The position numbers were made by a program, and so were the translations under genes. Shown in pieces: positions 16,472 through 23,435 of a stretch of 26,866 nt of DNA. Numbering within the stretch: the first letter of the stretch is position 1; every line of letters starts with the position of its first letter. The DNA is from an uncultured Persicitalea sp. (lineage in GTDB: Bacteria; Bacteroidota; Bacteroidia; Cytophagales; Spirosomataceae): the NCBI GenBank assembly GCA_950075905.1, contig CATMVR010000006.1, positions 1 to 26,866 on the forward strand, written 5' to 3'. Under the pieces are notes generated by a model, which ran no database searches, was not told where the DNA came from, and saw nothing but the letters and a program-made list of their open reading frames with translations.

Positions 16472-17928
16472 GGTACATGCCGCAGACTGATCAGCAAAGG
16501 CACAATGTGCCCCTTGTGCTCTCCTTTTAATAAAAAACCAATCTTTTTTTCCTTATAACTTACCCGCTGGTAGGGAATGAGTTCGGTGCCGAATGCTTCC
16601 AGGGCGCGGTTTGCAAAGCTTCCCTGGGTGGCGTTCATCTTCGCTACGTAGCTTTCGATATCGACCGGGTTTTCTGAAAACAGAAATAACCAGTATTCGG
16701 TACCGGTTTCGTTGGTGAGCCGGTAAATACTGTCGATATCCTCAGCGGGTAATATCAGCCTGGTGTTGGCACCAATAAAGGGGCTGTCCTGGTGACTCCT
16801 GCCTGGGGTAGGAAACAAAACACTGGCCGTGGCTTTGGCGTCGTTAGCAGCCACGAGGTAGAGGTACCCTTTTTGATCGATGATATCCGCGTAAAACTTA
16901 TACTCCGTTCCTGAGGGTTGGGGCTGGCTTAGGGAGTAGGCCACCATACCATTACCCTCGCTTCCCATTTCAAAGCTTACCAGGTTGTCGGCCCGGTAGG
17001 GAGGGTAGTTGATCGTTACATCCGCCGAGAGCTGAATGCGGTCGGTGTCGTTGGCTGGCTGCGCGTAGGCCTGAAACCCGTACTTGGCGTAGGTAACGAA
17101 ATCTGTGTAGCTGATCCAGAAAAAACCCTGGTCGCCCCAGTCTTCCCCGTAGCTATTGACCGCCTTAAAAGCCCCTTCGAATTTGGTATCATCGTAGCCT
17201 ACTACGCATACCGCATGGCCCCCTTTTAGGTCACTATCGCCTTTTGAGGGGTCCCAGAGCGCGTAGTCTTCGGCCGATTTAAAACCCAGCCAGACCAGTA
17301 ATTTGCGCCAGAAGCGCTGCCAGCCGCCCAACTCTTCGAAAGAGGGGGTAATTTGTATTCCTACAAGGATGGGGGTTTTCTCTGAAAGTGCCTTTTTAGC
17401 GGCTGTTACGACATCGCCCCGTTCGGTCAGGTCAAAAATCTTGATATAGTCCAGAATCCGGGAGTCTGGCGATGGCGGTAGCGCTTGATTATTACCACAG
17501 AAGGGGTATCCCTGCTCGCTGTATGCAGCCACGCCGGTTTTTTTCATGAATTCGAGGGCGGCTGTGATCTCAGTGCCGGCCATACAGCTCAAATCGGTAG
17601 AATCTTTGATGGCGTTGTAGAGGTAGGAGGGGGAAAAACGCAGCTCGTCAATCTTTTTTTTGTCAGTGATATCCAGCCGGATGGCTTCCAGAATAGTACG
17701 GGCGTAGTAGGCCGACGACACCGCCACGCAGGTACCCAGCTGGCCCTGATCGATCACAGAGGGTACATAGGCCGACATATCCACGGACCGGGGCAGAGAG
17801 TCAGTGGTAGTCAGATAGGATTTCTTGATGGGGATTTTCCGGTAGGCATCGTCGTTGATTTTGAGCCCCTGCGCCCGCGCAGCAAAGTTGGACAGGAACA
17901 GCAAAAGAAACATCAATGTACTTCGCAT
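16456..17928 (-). CDS. Secreted papain-like (C1 family) cysteine peptidase with DUF4384-like C-terminal domain
   Basis: From the ATG at 17926-17928 the protein has 490 residues and a clean signal peptide (MRSTLMFLLLFLSNFAARA, cleavage before Q20). A second ATG ten codons upstream (17958) is possible. The papain-fold residues are all present: oxyanion Gln61 and nucleophile Cys67 in DQGQLGTCVAVS, His238 in GGHAVCVVGYDD, and Asn258 in VNSYGEDWGDQGFFWISY. The region at about 338-425 (KGYLYLVAANDAKATASVLFP, then TRLILPAEDI and ETGTEYWLFLFSENPVDI) resembles DUF4384, a domain often joined to caspase-like peptidases. It starts 49 bp after a caspase-like gene, so the two are probably one transcription unit. 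The mature enzyme should act in the periplasm or at the surface. The 3' end lies in the terminator of the opposite transcript. Confidence 0.88.
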   Translation of the reverse strand: MRSTLMFLLLFLSNFAARAQGLKINDDAYRKIPIKKSYLTTTDSLPRSVDMSAYVPSVIDQGQLGTCVAVSSAYYARTILEAIRLDITDKKKIDELRFSPSYLYNAIKDSTDLSCMAGTEITAALEFMKKTGVAAYSEQGYPFCGNNQALPPSPDSRILDYIKIFDLTERGDVVTAAKKALSEKTPILVGIQITPSFEELGGWQRFWRKLLVWLGFKSAEDYALWDPSKGDSDLKGGHAVCVVGYDDTKFEGAFKAVNSYGEDWGDQGFFWISYTDFVTYAKYGFQAYAQPANDTDRIQLSADVTINYPPYRADNLVSFEMGSEGNGMVAYSLSQPQPSGTEYKFYADIIDQKGYLYLVAANDAKATASVLFPTPGRSHQDSPFIGANTRLILPAEDIDSIYRLTNETGTEYWLFLFSENPVDIESYVAKMNATQGSFANRALEAFGTELIPYQRVSYKEKKIGFLLKGEHKGHIVPLLISLRHVPKRAG

Positions 17929-17977
17929 GGAATAATAGGTGTCTGAAAACCGGCTCATTGTTTTACTTTACCTCTCA

Positions 17978-18814
17978 TCACTGGCAGCTTTTTGTGTCGA
18001 TCTCCCAGACGGGAAACTGTTTTTTATTTACCTTTCCGAGCACGTCATTCAACTCGTTGCGGGTACTTCGCAGCAGACTATTCCAGCTGACTCCCTTGAT
18101 TTTGGTTTCGGGGGTAAAAAGAGCGTCAAAAGAATTTTTGAAATTCAGCGTAAACAGCGAACCACTCACCGGGGCGGCGGCCCATACGGGCTCGTCTTTG
18201 CGGGCGCTCGCTACTTTGATCACGCCGCATTCGGCTTTCATCAGTTTTTCCATGATGTCCCGGCTACTACCGGCATCGATGCTGGTACCCCGCGGTGGGG
18301 GAATAACGGGCACCTTTACCGTAGTGTTGCGGCAGTCGGCCATCACGATGTTCAGGCGTCCGCCTTTCTTTTTCAGGAGCTCGCCTACTTCGTCGAGCGA
18401 AACGGGTTTGTCTTCCCAAATGGACCGGATGCTCGAAGGCAGTACGGACAAAATATTGCTTTCTTCCAGTTTCAGGGTAGGAAACTTACTTTTGGCGTCC
18501 GGGTAGTATCCCTGGCCAGAGTAGTAGAAAAACAGAATATCCTGAGGCTCGACCCGCAGCGAGTTGATTTTCTCGCGCAGCCCATCGGCGCCTACGGTAC
18601 CCCCCATGATGTACTCTTTCTGAATTTTGTATTTTATGCCAAACACCAGGGTTTGGATCACATCGTTGATCTGCTTTTCATCGGCCTGACTGATCCGGCC
18701 CAGGTTGTTTTCTTTCTCGGCCTGATCGAGTACCAGCAGTGCGTAAAGTGTCTGAGCGTGGCCGTTGGGGGTTCCTGCCAGCAGCAAAACGAAAAATAGT
18801 AGTAGTTTTTTCAT
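17978..18814 (-). CDS. Secreted caspase-like (C14) protein lacking the catalytic histidine
   Basis: From the ATG at 18812-18814 the protein has 278 residues with a signal peptide (KKLLLFFVLLLAGTPNGHA, cleavage before Q21). The frame is open for 88 further codons upstream, but that part lacks protein character and runs into the next gene. The caspase p20 core is visible: DILFFYYSGQGYYP, where family members have SGHG, and LNIVMADCRNTT, where they have DACR or DSCR. Thus Cys161 is kept but the catalytic His is Gln101. The mature chain contains no histidine anywhere, so no nearby His can take over. It is therefore probably an inactive or non-proteolytic caspase-fold protein. It precedes a C1 peptidase by 49 bp and may bind, present or regulate its substrates. 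The 253 bp upstream of its start hold no convincing gene. Confidence 0.8.
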   Translation of the reverse strand: MKKLLLFFVLLLAGTPNGHAQTLYALLVLDQAEKENNLGRISQADEKQINDVIQTLVFGIKYKIQKEYIMGGTVGADGLREKINSLRVEPQDILFFYYSGQGYYPDAKSKFPTLKLEESNILSVLPSSIRSIWEDKPVSLDEVGELLKKKGGRLNIVMADCRNTTVKVPVIPPPRGTSIDAGSSRDIMEKLMKAECGVIKVASARKDEPVWAAAPVSGSLFTLNFKNSFDALFTPETKIKGVSWNSLLRSTRNELNDVLGKVNKKQFPVWEIDTKSCQ

Positions 18815-19067
18815 AACGTAAAAAGGAGGTTTGGTGTCCTTACTACCCGTATAACGCAGTCGGGGAAACGTCTGGTTCTTATAAGTGGAAATTAACCTTG
18901 GGATGAGAGAGCTAATTGTAGGTAATGTTTTCAAAATTCTCAGGCCTGAAAGTGGATCAAAAATGCCCACGGACCCAAAATCTGCCAGGGAGCTACCTTT
19001 GGTTTTTGAATTTTTTGCAACAGGTATCGTCTGGCTGTGGGTAAGAGTACCCGCTCGGTTTCTGGGA

Positions 19068-19511
19068 CTAGTGTGCAAAAAAATACTTCCGGGTTGCTAC
19101 GAGAGGAGGCGCAAGGAGAAAAAGAGCACTCAGGTTGATCAGTACCACATTGTAAAGGGCCCCGTAGTAAAGGGAGATGAAAGAGTCAAGAATAAACCAC
19201 GAGATCAATCCGTACCACAGTGCGAAGTAGGCCCATTTTTCCTGCTTTTTGAAGGCATTTTCCGAGATCATGATCATAAGTGTGTGAAAGCCAACAATGG
19301 TAGCGCCTATGATTCCGAACAGCCATTTTTTGAACGCCGCGGTACCTGGCGGCAGGGATGCTCCCTCAAAGAAAACCTCGCGAGTGTAGTGGTTATGGGG
19401 GGCAAAAAGAAAGCTATCGCCCGCCAGGGCAATCAGTAAACCGATGACCACAATAGCGGCATTCGCGTAGGTCAGCCACTTTTGCCAGAATCGAAAATGC
19501 TTGGGTTCCAT
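19068..19511 (-). CDS. Four-helix integral membrane protein of unknown function
   Basis: This 147-residue protein starts at the ATG at 19509-19511. Four hydrophobic helices lie at about residues 14-32, 62-83, 93-113 and 119-138. The loop between the first two (about 33-60, with APHNHYTREVFFEG) is the largest and is probably outside. The ends are basic (EPKHFRFWQKW and TRKYFF). I do not recognise the family and see no catalytic motif. It lies on the same strand as the caspase-like gene but 253 bp before it, so co-transcription is uncertain. A strong terminator separates it from the S9 peptidase gene upstream, so it must have its own promoter, for which I see no exact TAnnTTTG match. Confidence 0.75.
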   Translation of the reverse strand: MEPKHFRFWQKWLTYANAAIVVIGLLIALAGDSFLFAPHNHYTREVFFEGASLPPGTAAFKKWLFGIIGATIVGFHTLMIMISENAFKKQEKWAYFALWYGLISWFILDSFISLYYGALYNVVLINLSALFLLAPPLVATRKYFFAH

Positions 19512-19571
19512 CGTACTTCTTTTGATTGAGCTGGCTTAAACCTCAAATCAAGATACAAAAAGTTTATCTAT

Positions 19572-19619
19572 AAAAAGCCCGGGCCGAAGTGAAAGTCTCT
19601 TCATTGGCCCGGGCTTTTT
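19572..19619 (-). terminator. Strong intrinsic terminator of the S9 peptidase gene
   Basis: AAAAAGCCCGGGCC (19572-19585) and GGCCCGGGCTTTTT (19606-19619) form a perfect 14-bp stem with a 20-nt loop that can pair further (GAAG with CTTC). The U-run is present on both strands. It lies 20 bp after the S9 peptidase stop. Confidence 0.9.
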
Positions 19620-19638
19620 AGGTTAGGGTGTTCGCGAT

Positions 19639-21615
19639 TCAGGGTTTCAGGTACTTATCAAACCAACTCAGGTAGCGTTCAAACCGGTCTTTCTGATAGC
19701 TGGGTACCGTGATGCCGTGAAACTGCCGGGGGTATACCACCAGCTGGGTGGGTACTCCCAGGGAGCGTAGCGCCTGGTACATTTGCTCGGTGCCGGCAGC
19801 GGGCACATTAAAATCTTTCTCACCCACCATAAACAGCGTGGGTGTCTTGATGCGATCGGCGTGCAGGAACGGAAACCCTACTTTGAGATAGTTGTCGATA
19901 CCTTTCCAGGGGAGTCCCAGTTCGTTTTCGTTTTGCAGAATGTACTGATCCACCCCGTAAAACGACAGCTGCATGGATACTCCGGCCCCGCTTGCCGCTG
20001 CTTTGAAGCGCGTATCGGTGGCGATGGTGGCGTTGGTCAGTATTCCCCCGTAGCTCCATCCGCCCACGCCGAGGCGCTCGGGGTCGGCAATGCCTTTTTC
20101 TACCAGGTAATCTACCGCGCCCAGCAGGTCTACCACTTCCAGGTGGCCCCAGTCGGCGTTGATGACTTTGGTAAAATCGAGTCCGCGCCCGTTGCTGCCC
20201 CGGTAGTTGACGGCCGCCACCGCGTAGCCGCCCGCCGCCAGCATTTGCCGGCTCAGGTCAAAGCCCCAGTCGTCCTGGCCCACGGGTCCACCGTGGATAA
20301 AAACGATCAGCGGCAATTTTTGGCCGGTTTCTACCCCCGGGGGTAAAAACAGTAACCCCGAAACCCGGGTACCATCCTTACTGGTCGAAGTGAAGCCCTC
20401 CACCTTGCCCAGCTGCAACGGCGCCAGGAAGTCGTCCTGATGGGTGGTGAGGCGGCGGGGGGTACCTTTTTCGAGCGCGTACAGCTCGGTGGGAAGGGTA
20501 GGGTTGCTGATGGCCGTAAGCCAGCCGCCGTTCGGGTGTTTTTCCAGCTCCGAAAATACGCGCTCGCCGCTGGCCTGTTTGGTCGAGGAATTGCTCTGAA
20601 TATCAAACCGGGCAATGTAGCTTTGGCGGTCATCTTCTACCAGCCCCATTACGGCCTTGCCGTCGGGCGACCAGCGCGGCGTGGATACGTCACGGTCCAG
20701 CCCGCGCGAGAGCATCCTGGGCATACCGCCGGCTACGGGGATGGTCATCAGCACCGACTGATCGTACATGGTATACGTTTCAGAAGTGGAGCGCAGGTAG
20801 GCAATGGTCTTGCCGTCGGGGCTCCACTGCGGGCTGCGGTCGGCTCCGGCCCAGGTGGTAAGCTGGCGCATGGTGGCTCCCGGGGTGGCGTCCATGACCC
20901 AGATATCGGAGTTGGTGTTGCGGTCGGGATCTTCGGTGCGGTTGCTCACAAAAGCAATCTGCTTGCCGTCCGGCGACCATTCGGCCGAGGTTTCGCTGTA
21001 CTCACCGCGCGTCAAAGTATCGAGTTTTTTGGTAACGAGGTTGTACAGGTAGAGGTGGGTCGGCTCGCGCAGCAGGTACCCCTCTACATCCTGCTTAAAT
21101 TTATAGCGGTCCGTCACGATCGGGTCCGGGGTTTTCTTGTTGGTGGTGGTATCTACCAGCTGCCGGATCGCCAGCAGAATGCGGCTGCCATCCGGCGACC
21201 AGGCGTAGTCTTCCAGGTCGTGCTTCAGGTTAGTGAGTTTCTGGGCTTCTCCACCGCGGCGGTCCATCAGCCACAGCTGACTTTTGGGCAAGTCTCCGCG
21301 CGACGACACGAAGCTCAGGTACCGGCCGTCGGGGCTCCACCGGGGCTTCGATTCGCCGTCGGGGCTGTGGGTTAGCTGCACGTTTTCTCTGCCGTCCCAG
21401 CTTACCATCCACAGATCGGAGGTACGTTTGTTCGCAGCCGAGTCTACCGTTGACAGTACGTAGGCTACCCATTTACCTTCTGGCGCTACCTGCGGGTCAG
21501 AGATGCTTTTGAGCCGGTATACGTCGTCAGGTTGTAGTTTTCGCTTAGGGGTGGTTTGGGCGTAGAGGCCACTGGTAAAAAGCAAAAGAGAGAGCAGGAT
21601 AAAAAAGTATTTCAT
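19639..21615 (-). CDS. Secreted S9 family (prolyl oligopeptidase/acylaminoacyl-type) serine peptidase
   Basis: This 658-residue enzyme carries a signal peptide (MKYFFILLSLLLFTSGLYA, cleavage before Q20) and should act in the periplasm. Residues about 35-390 form a beta-propeller built of TolB/PD40-like blades, recognised by repeated WSPDGR/WSPDGK motifs. The C-terminal alpha/beta-hydrolase domain (about 400-658) has the complete triad: Ser521 in GGWSYGG, Asp601 in VGEKDFNVP and His633 in QFHGITVP. The oxyanion region HGGP is at the start of the domain (FIHGGPVGQDDWGF). Such enzymes cut short peptides, often after Pro or at blocked N-termini, in peptide catabolism. The gene is followed at once by a strong terminator and lies 79 bp after menA on the same strand. 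Confidence 0.95.
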   Translation of the reverse strand: MKYFFILLSLLLFTSGLYAQTTPKRKLQPDDVYRLKSISDPQVAPEGKWVAYVLSTVDSAANKRTSDLWMVSWDGRENVQLTHSPDGESKPRWSPDGRYLSFVSSRGDLPKSQLWLMDRRGGEAQKLTNLKHDLEDYAWSPDGSRILLAIRQLVDTTTNKKTPDPIVTDRYKFKQDVEGYLLREPTHLYLYNLVTKKLDTLTRGEYSETSAEWSPDGKQIAFVSNRTEDPDRNTNSDIWVMDATPGATMRQLTTWAGADRSPQWSPDGKTIAYLRSTSETYTMYDQSVLMTIPVAGGMPRMLSRGLDRDVSTPRWSPDGKAVMGLVEDDRQSYIARFDIQSNSSTKQASGERVFSELEKHPNGGWLTAISNPTLPTELYALEKGTPRRLTTHQDDFLAPLQLGKVEGFTSTSKDGTRVSGLLFLPPGVETGQKLPLIVFIHGGPVGQDDWGFDLSRQMLAAGGYAVAAVNYRGSNGRGLDFTKVINADWGHLEVVDLLGAVDYLVEKGIADPERLGVGGWSYGGILTNATIATDTRFKAAASGAGVSMQLSFYGVDQYILQNENELGLPWKGIDNYLKVGFPFLHADRIKTPTLFMVGEKDFNVPAAGTEQMYQALRSLGVPTQLVVYPRQFHGITVPSYQKDRFERYLSWFDKYLKP

Positions 21616-21694
21616 GAAAGTCGGTCAGATAAAATGAACGTATTGTATGACGGTAAAACCTGGCAAAATCAGAATTGTTGAGAATAGTACCCCC

Positions 21695-22588
21695 CTACAC
21701 CACCAGCCCGATCCCGAACAACACCACAAAAAGCAGCGTCGACAGGGCCATTTGTTTCAGGTAGGGGTCAAGCTCAGCGGCTTTGCGCAGGCGACTGATG
21801 GCCAGTCCGTTACGGATAAAAAGCGGGAAACTCAGCAGGAAGAAGAGCTGCGTGTAGTGCGAGAAATGGGTGAGGGTATACAGCAGGATGCAGCCCATGC
21901 CGGTGAGCAGGATGAGCCAGTGGTACACCACGGCCCGATCGCGGCCCAGCCGCACGGGGATGGAGTTCTTTCCCGTAGCTTTATCAGACTCAATGTCACG
22001 GATGTTGTTGATATTCAGTACTGCTACCGCAAACAGCCCGCAGCTCGTGGCGGGTAGCAGCAGGTCCCAGTTCCAGATGAGCGTATGCAGGTAGTAGGTA
22101 CCCAGCACGCCTACCCAGCCAAAGAATATCAGCACCGACAAATCGCCCAGCCCTACGTAGCCGTAGGGGCGTTTGCCAGCGGTGTAGGTAATGGCTGCCG
22201 CAATGCAGGCCAGTCCAACGCCCAGAAATACCCAGAATACCTCCGACGAGGCATTTTGCAGGGAGATGTACAACAGGCTGATGCCCGAAATCAGCGACAG
22301 GCCTGAAAACAGAATAATGGCCCGCCGCATGGCCGAAGCGGTGATTTGCCCGGAGTGTACCGCCCGGCGCGGGCCCTCGCGCAGGTCGCTGTCTTTGCCA
22401 CTGACGGCATCACCGTAGTCGTTGGCGAAGTTGGAGAGTACCTGCAAAAATATGGTGGTAAGTACGGCCAGAAAGGCTACCATGCCGCTGAAAGCACCAT
22501 CGGCATAGGCCAGGAAGCATCCCATCAGGATGCACGAAAGAGCGAGGGGGAGGGTACGCGGACGGGCCGCTTCAATCCAGGGATTCAT
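21695..22588 (-). CDS. menA: 1,4-dihydroxy-2-naphthoate polyprenyltransferase
   Basis: This 297-residue integral membrane enzyme joins a polyprenyl diphosphate to 1,4-dihydroxy-2-naphthoate, giving demethylmenaquinone in menaquinone synthesis. The start ATG is at 22586-22588. The two Mg-diphosphate motifs of UbiA-type prenyltransferases are visible: NDYGD (56-60) within SNFANDYGDAVSGKDSD, and DIESD (198-202) within INNIRDIESDKATGKNS. The N-terminal WIEAARPRTLPLAL and the GPRRAVHSGQI segment are typical of MenA. About eight to nine hydrophobic helices span the chain. Respiratory quinone in this lineage is usually menaquinone-7, in line with this enzyme. No other men gene is nearby. Confidence 0.95.
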   Translation of the reverse strand: MNPWIEAARPRTLPLALSCILMGCFLAYADGAFSGMVAFLAVLTTIFLQVLSNFANDYGDAVSGKDSDLREGPRRAVHSGQITASAMRRAIILFSGLSLISGISLLYISLQNASSEVFWVFLGVGLACIAAAITYTAGKRPYGYVGLGDLSVLIFFGWVGVLGTYYLHTLIWNWDLLLPATSCGLFAVAVLNINNIRDIESDKATGKNSIPVRLGRDRAVVYHWLILLTGMGCILLYTLTHFSHYTQLFFLLSFPLFIRNGLAISRLRKAAELDPYLKQMALSTLLFVVLFGIGLVV

Positions 22589-22595
22589 TATTTGA

Positions 22596-22641
22596 GGCTA
22601 TCGGCTATCGGCCTGGCGGAGTTCCGCGATCGGCTTTCAGC
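22596..22641 (-). repeat. Degenerate heptamer repeat array (GCCGANN), minus orientation
   Basis: Read on the minus strand, the stretch breaks into 7-base units related to GCCGANN, for example GCCGATA twice in a row, GCCGATC and a diverged GCTGAAA. It sits 8 bp upstream of the menA start codon. Confidence 0.55.
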
Positions 22642-22669
22642 ACTTTTTTGATTGAACAAATTAAATGGC

Positions 22670-22701
22670 AACAGACTGGCAGGAAGAAGTGCCAGTCTGT
22701 T
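22670..22701 (-). terminator. Perfect 12-bp hairpin, possible terminator of gpx
   Basis: AACAGACTGGCA (22670-22681) pairs without mismatch with TGCCAGTCTGTT (22690-22701), loop GGAAGAAG. It lies about 90 bp after the glutathione peroxidase stop. The U-run on the minus strand is weak, so it may be a processing or insulating element instead. Confidence 0.45.
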
Positions 22702-22752
22702 AATAATATCATTTTGAGATCCTCAAAGTCATTTGCCAGGGTACAAACAAAA

Positions 22753-22783
22753 GCCGACCGCCGAATGCCGACAGCCGATGGCC
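22753..22783 (+). repeat. Degenerate heptamer repeat array (GCCGANN), plus orientation
   Basis: Four consecutive heptamers share GCCGA and differ only in the last two bases (CC, AT, CA, TG), followed by GCC. The array ends 5 bp before the glutathione peroxidase stop codon and is inverted relative to the array at 22596-22641. Confidence 0.7.
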
Positions 22784-22788
22784 ATTTT

Positions 22789-23373
22789 TTATAATCCTAC
22801 CGCTTTCTTAAATTCCTCATCGGAGGGCTTTACGCCCGAGGCGAAAAAGTTAGTCAGCTCGCCCTGCTCGTTCACTACGTACTTGCAGAAATTCCAGGTA
22901 GGAGCCTTGTCGTTCCAGCCGTTGAGCTCCTCAGTAGAGAGCCACTTGTACAGCGGGTGTTGCAGTTTTCCCACTACGTCGATTTTGTCGAACATCTGGA
23001 ACGTAACGCCGTAGTTTTTCTGACAGAACGTAGCAATCTCATCCTCCGCGCCGGGCTCCTGCCCGCCAAAGTTGTTGGCCGGAAAGCCCAGCACCACCAC
23101 GTCCTTCCCGTACTGCTCATGGAAGGCCTGCCAGTCGGCGTACTGCGGCGTGAAGCCGCACTTGGAGGCTACATTGATCAGGACTACCTTTTTGCCTTTG
23201 TACTGGCTCAGGTCAATGGTTTCATCGCCCACCAGGGCTTTCATTTTAAAATCGTGCAGGCTTTTGGTACCTGTGGCTTGTTCGTCTGGACGCATAGCTT
23301 TTTCTTTTTTATCGGCAAATATTCCCGATAGCAGGGTGGTTAACATAAGCAATGTAATTTTTAGAAAGCTCAT
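22789..23373 (-). CDS. Glutathione peroxidase family protein (cysteine type), probably exported
   Basis: This 194-residue protein reduces hydrogen peroxide or lipid hydroperoxides. The thioredoxin-fold core has the catalytic Cys72 in NVASKCGFTPQY, Gln105 in PANNFGGQEPG and Trp160-Asn161 in PTWNFCKY, that is, the full catalytic set with Cys in place of selenocysteine. Cys117 (TFCQKNYGVTF) is at the place of the resolving Cys in thioredoxin-dependent members, so thioredoxin-like reductants are more likely than glutathione. The first 20 residues (MSFLKITLLMLTTLLSGIFA) form a signal sequence, so the mature enzyme is probably periplasmic. It follows argS by 62 bp on the same strand. Length after cleavage is normal for the family. 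Confidence 0.93.
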   Translation of the reverse strand: MSFLKITLLMLTTLLSGIFADKKEKAMRPDEQATGTKSLHDFKMKALVGDETIDLSQYKGKKVVLINVASKCGFTPQYADWQAFHEQYGKDVVVLGFPANNFGGQEPGAEDEIATFCQKNYGVTFQMFDKIDVVGKLQHPLYKWLSTEELNGWNDKAPTWNFCKYVVNEQGELTNFFASGVKPSDEEFKKAVGL

Positions 23374-23435
23374 AAGCTTGCTGATTGATAGTTATATGGC
23401 CTCACGCCCGCAGTTAGCCCACATAGGCCAGCTAC

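Noticed and set aside
18815..19078. An 88-codon N-terminal extension of the caspase-like gene
   Set aside because: The extension would overlap the four-helix gene and would bury a normal signal peptide inside the protein.
18885..19439. A 184-codon plus-strand frame across the gap and the four-helix gene
   Set aside because: It is antisense to a gene with four clear membrane helices and has no family resemblance; the gap at 18815-19067 otherwise shows nothing I can support.
20440..21375. A 311-codon open frame on the plus strand opposite the S9 peptidase gene
   Set aside because: The peptidase on the other strand has a complete propeller and catalytic triad; the antisense product is rich in Gly, Arg and Val with no recognisable motif.
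22596..22783. Heptamer arrays as a CRISPR array
   Set aside because: Units are 7 bases with no spacers, and no cas gene is present.
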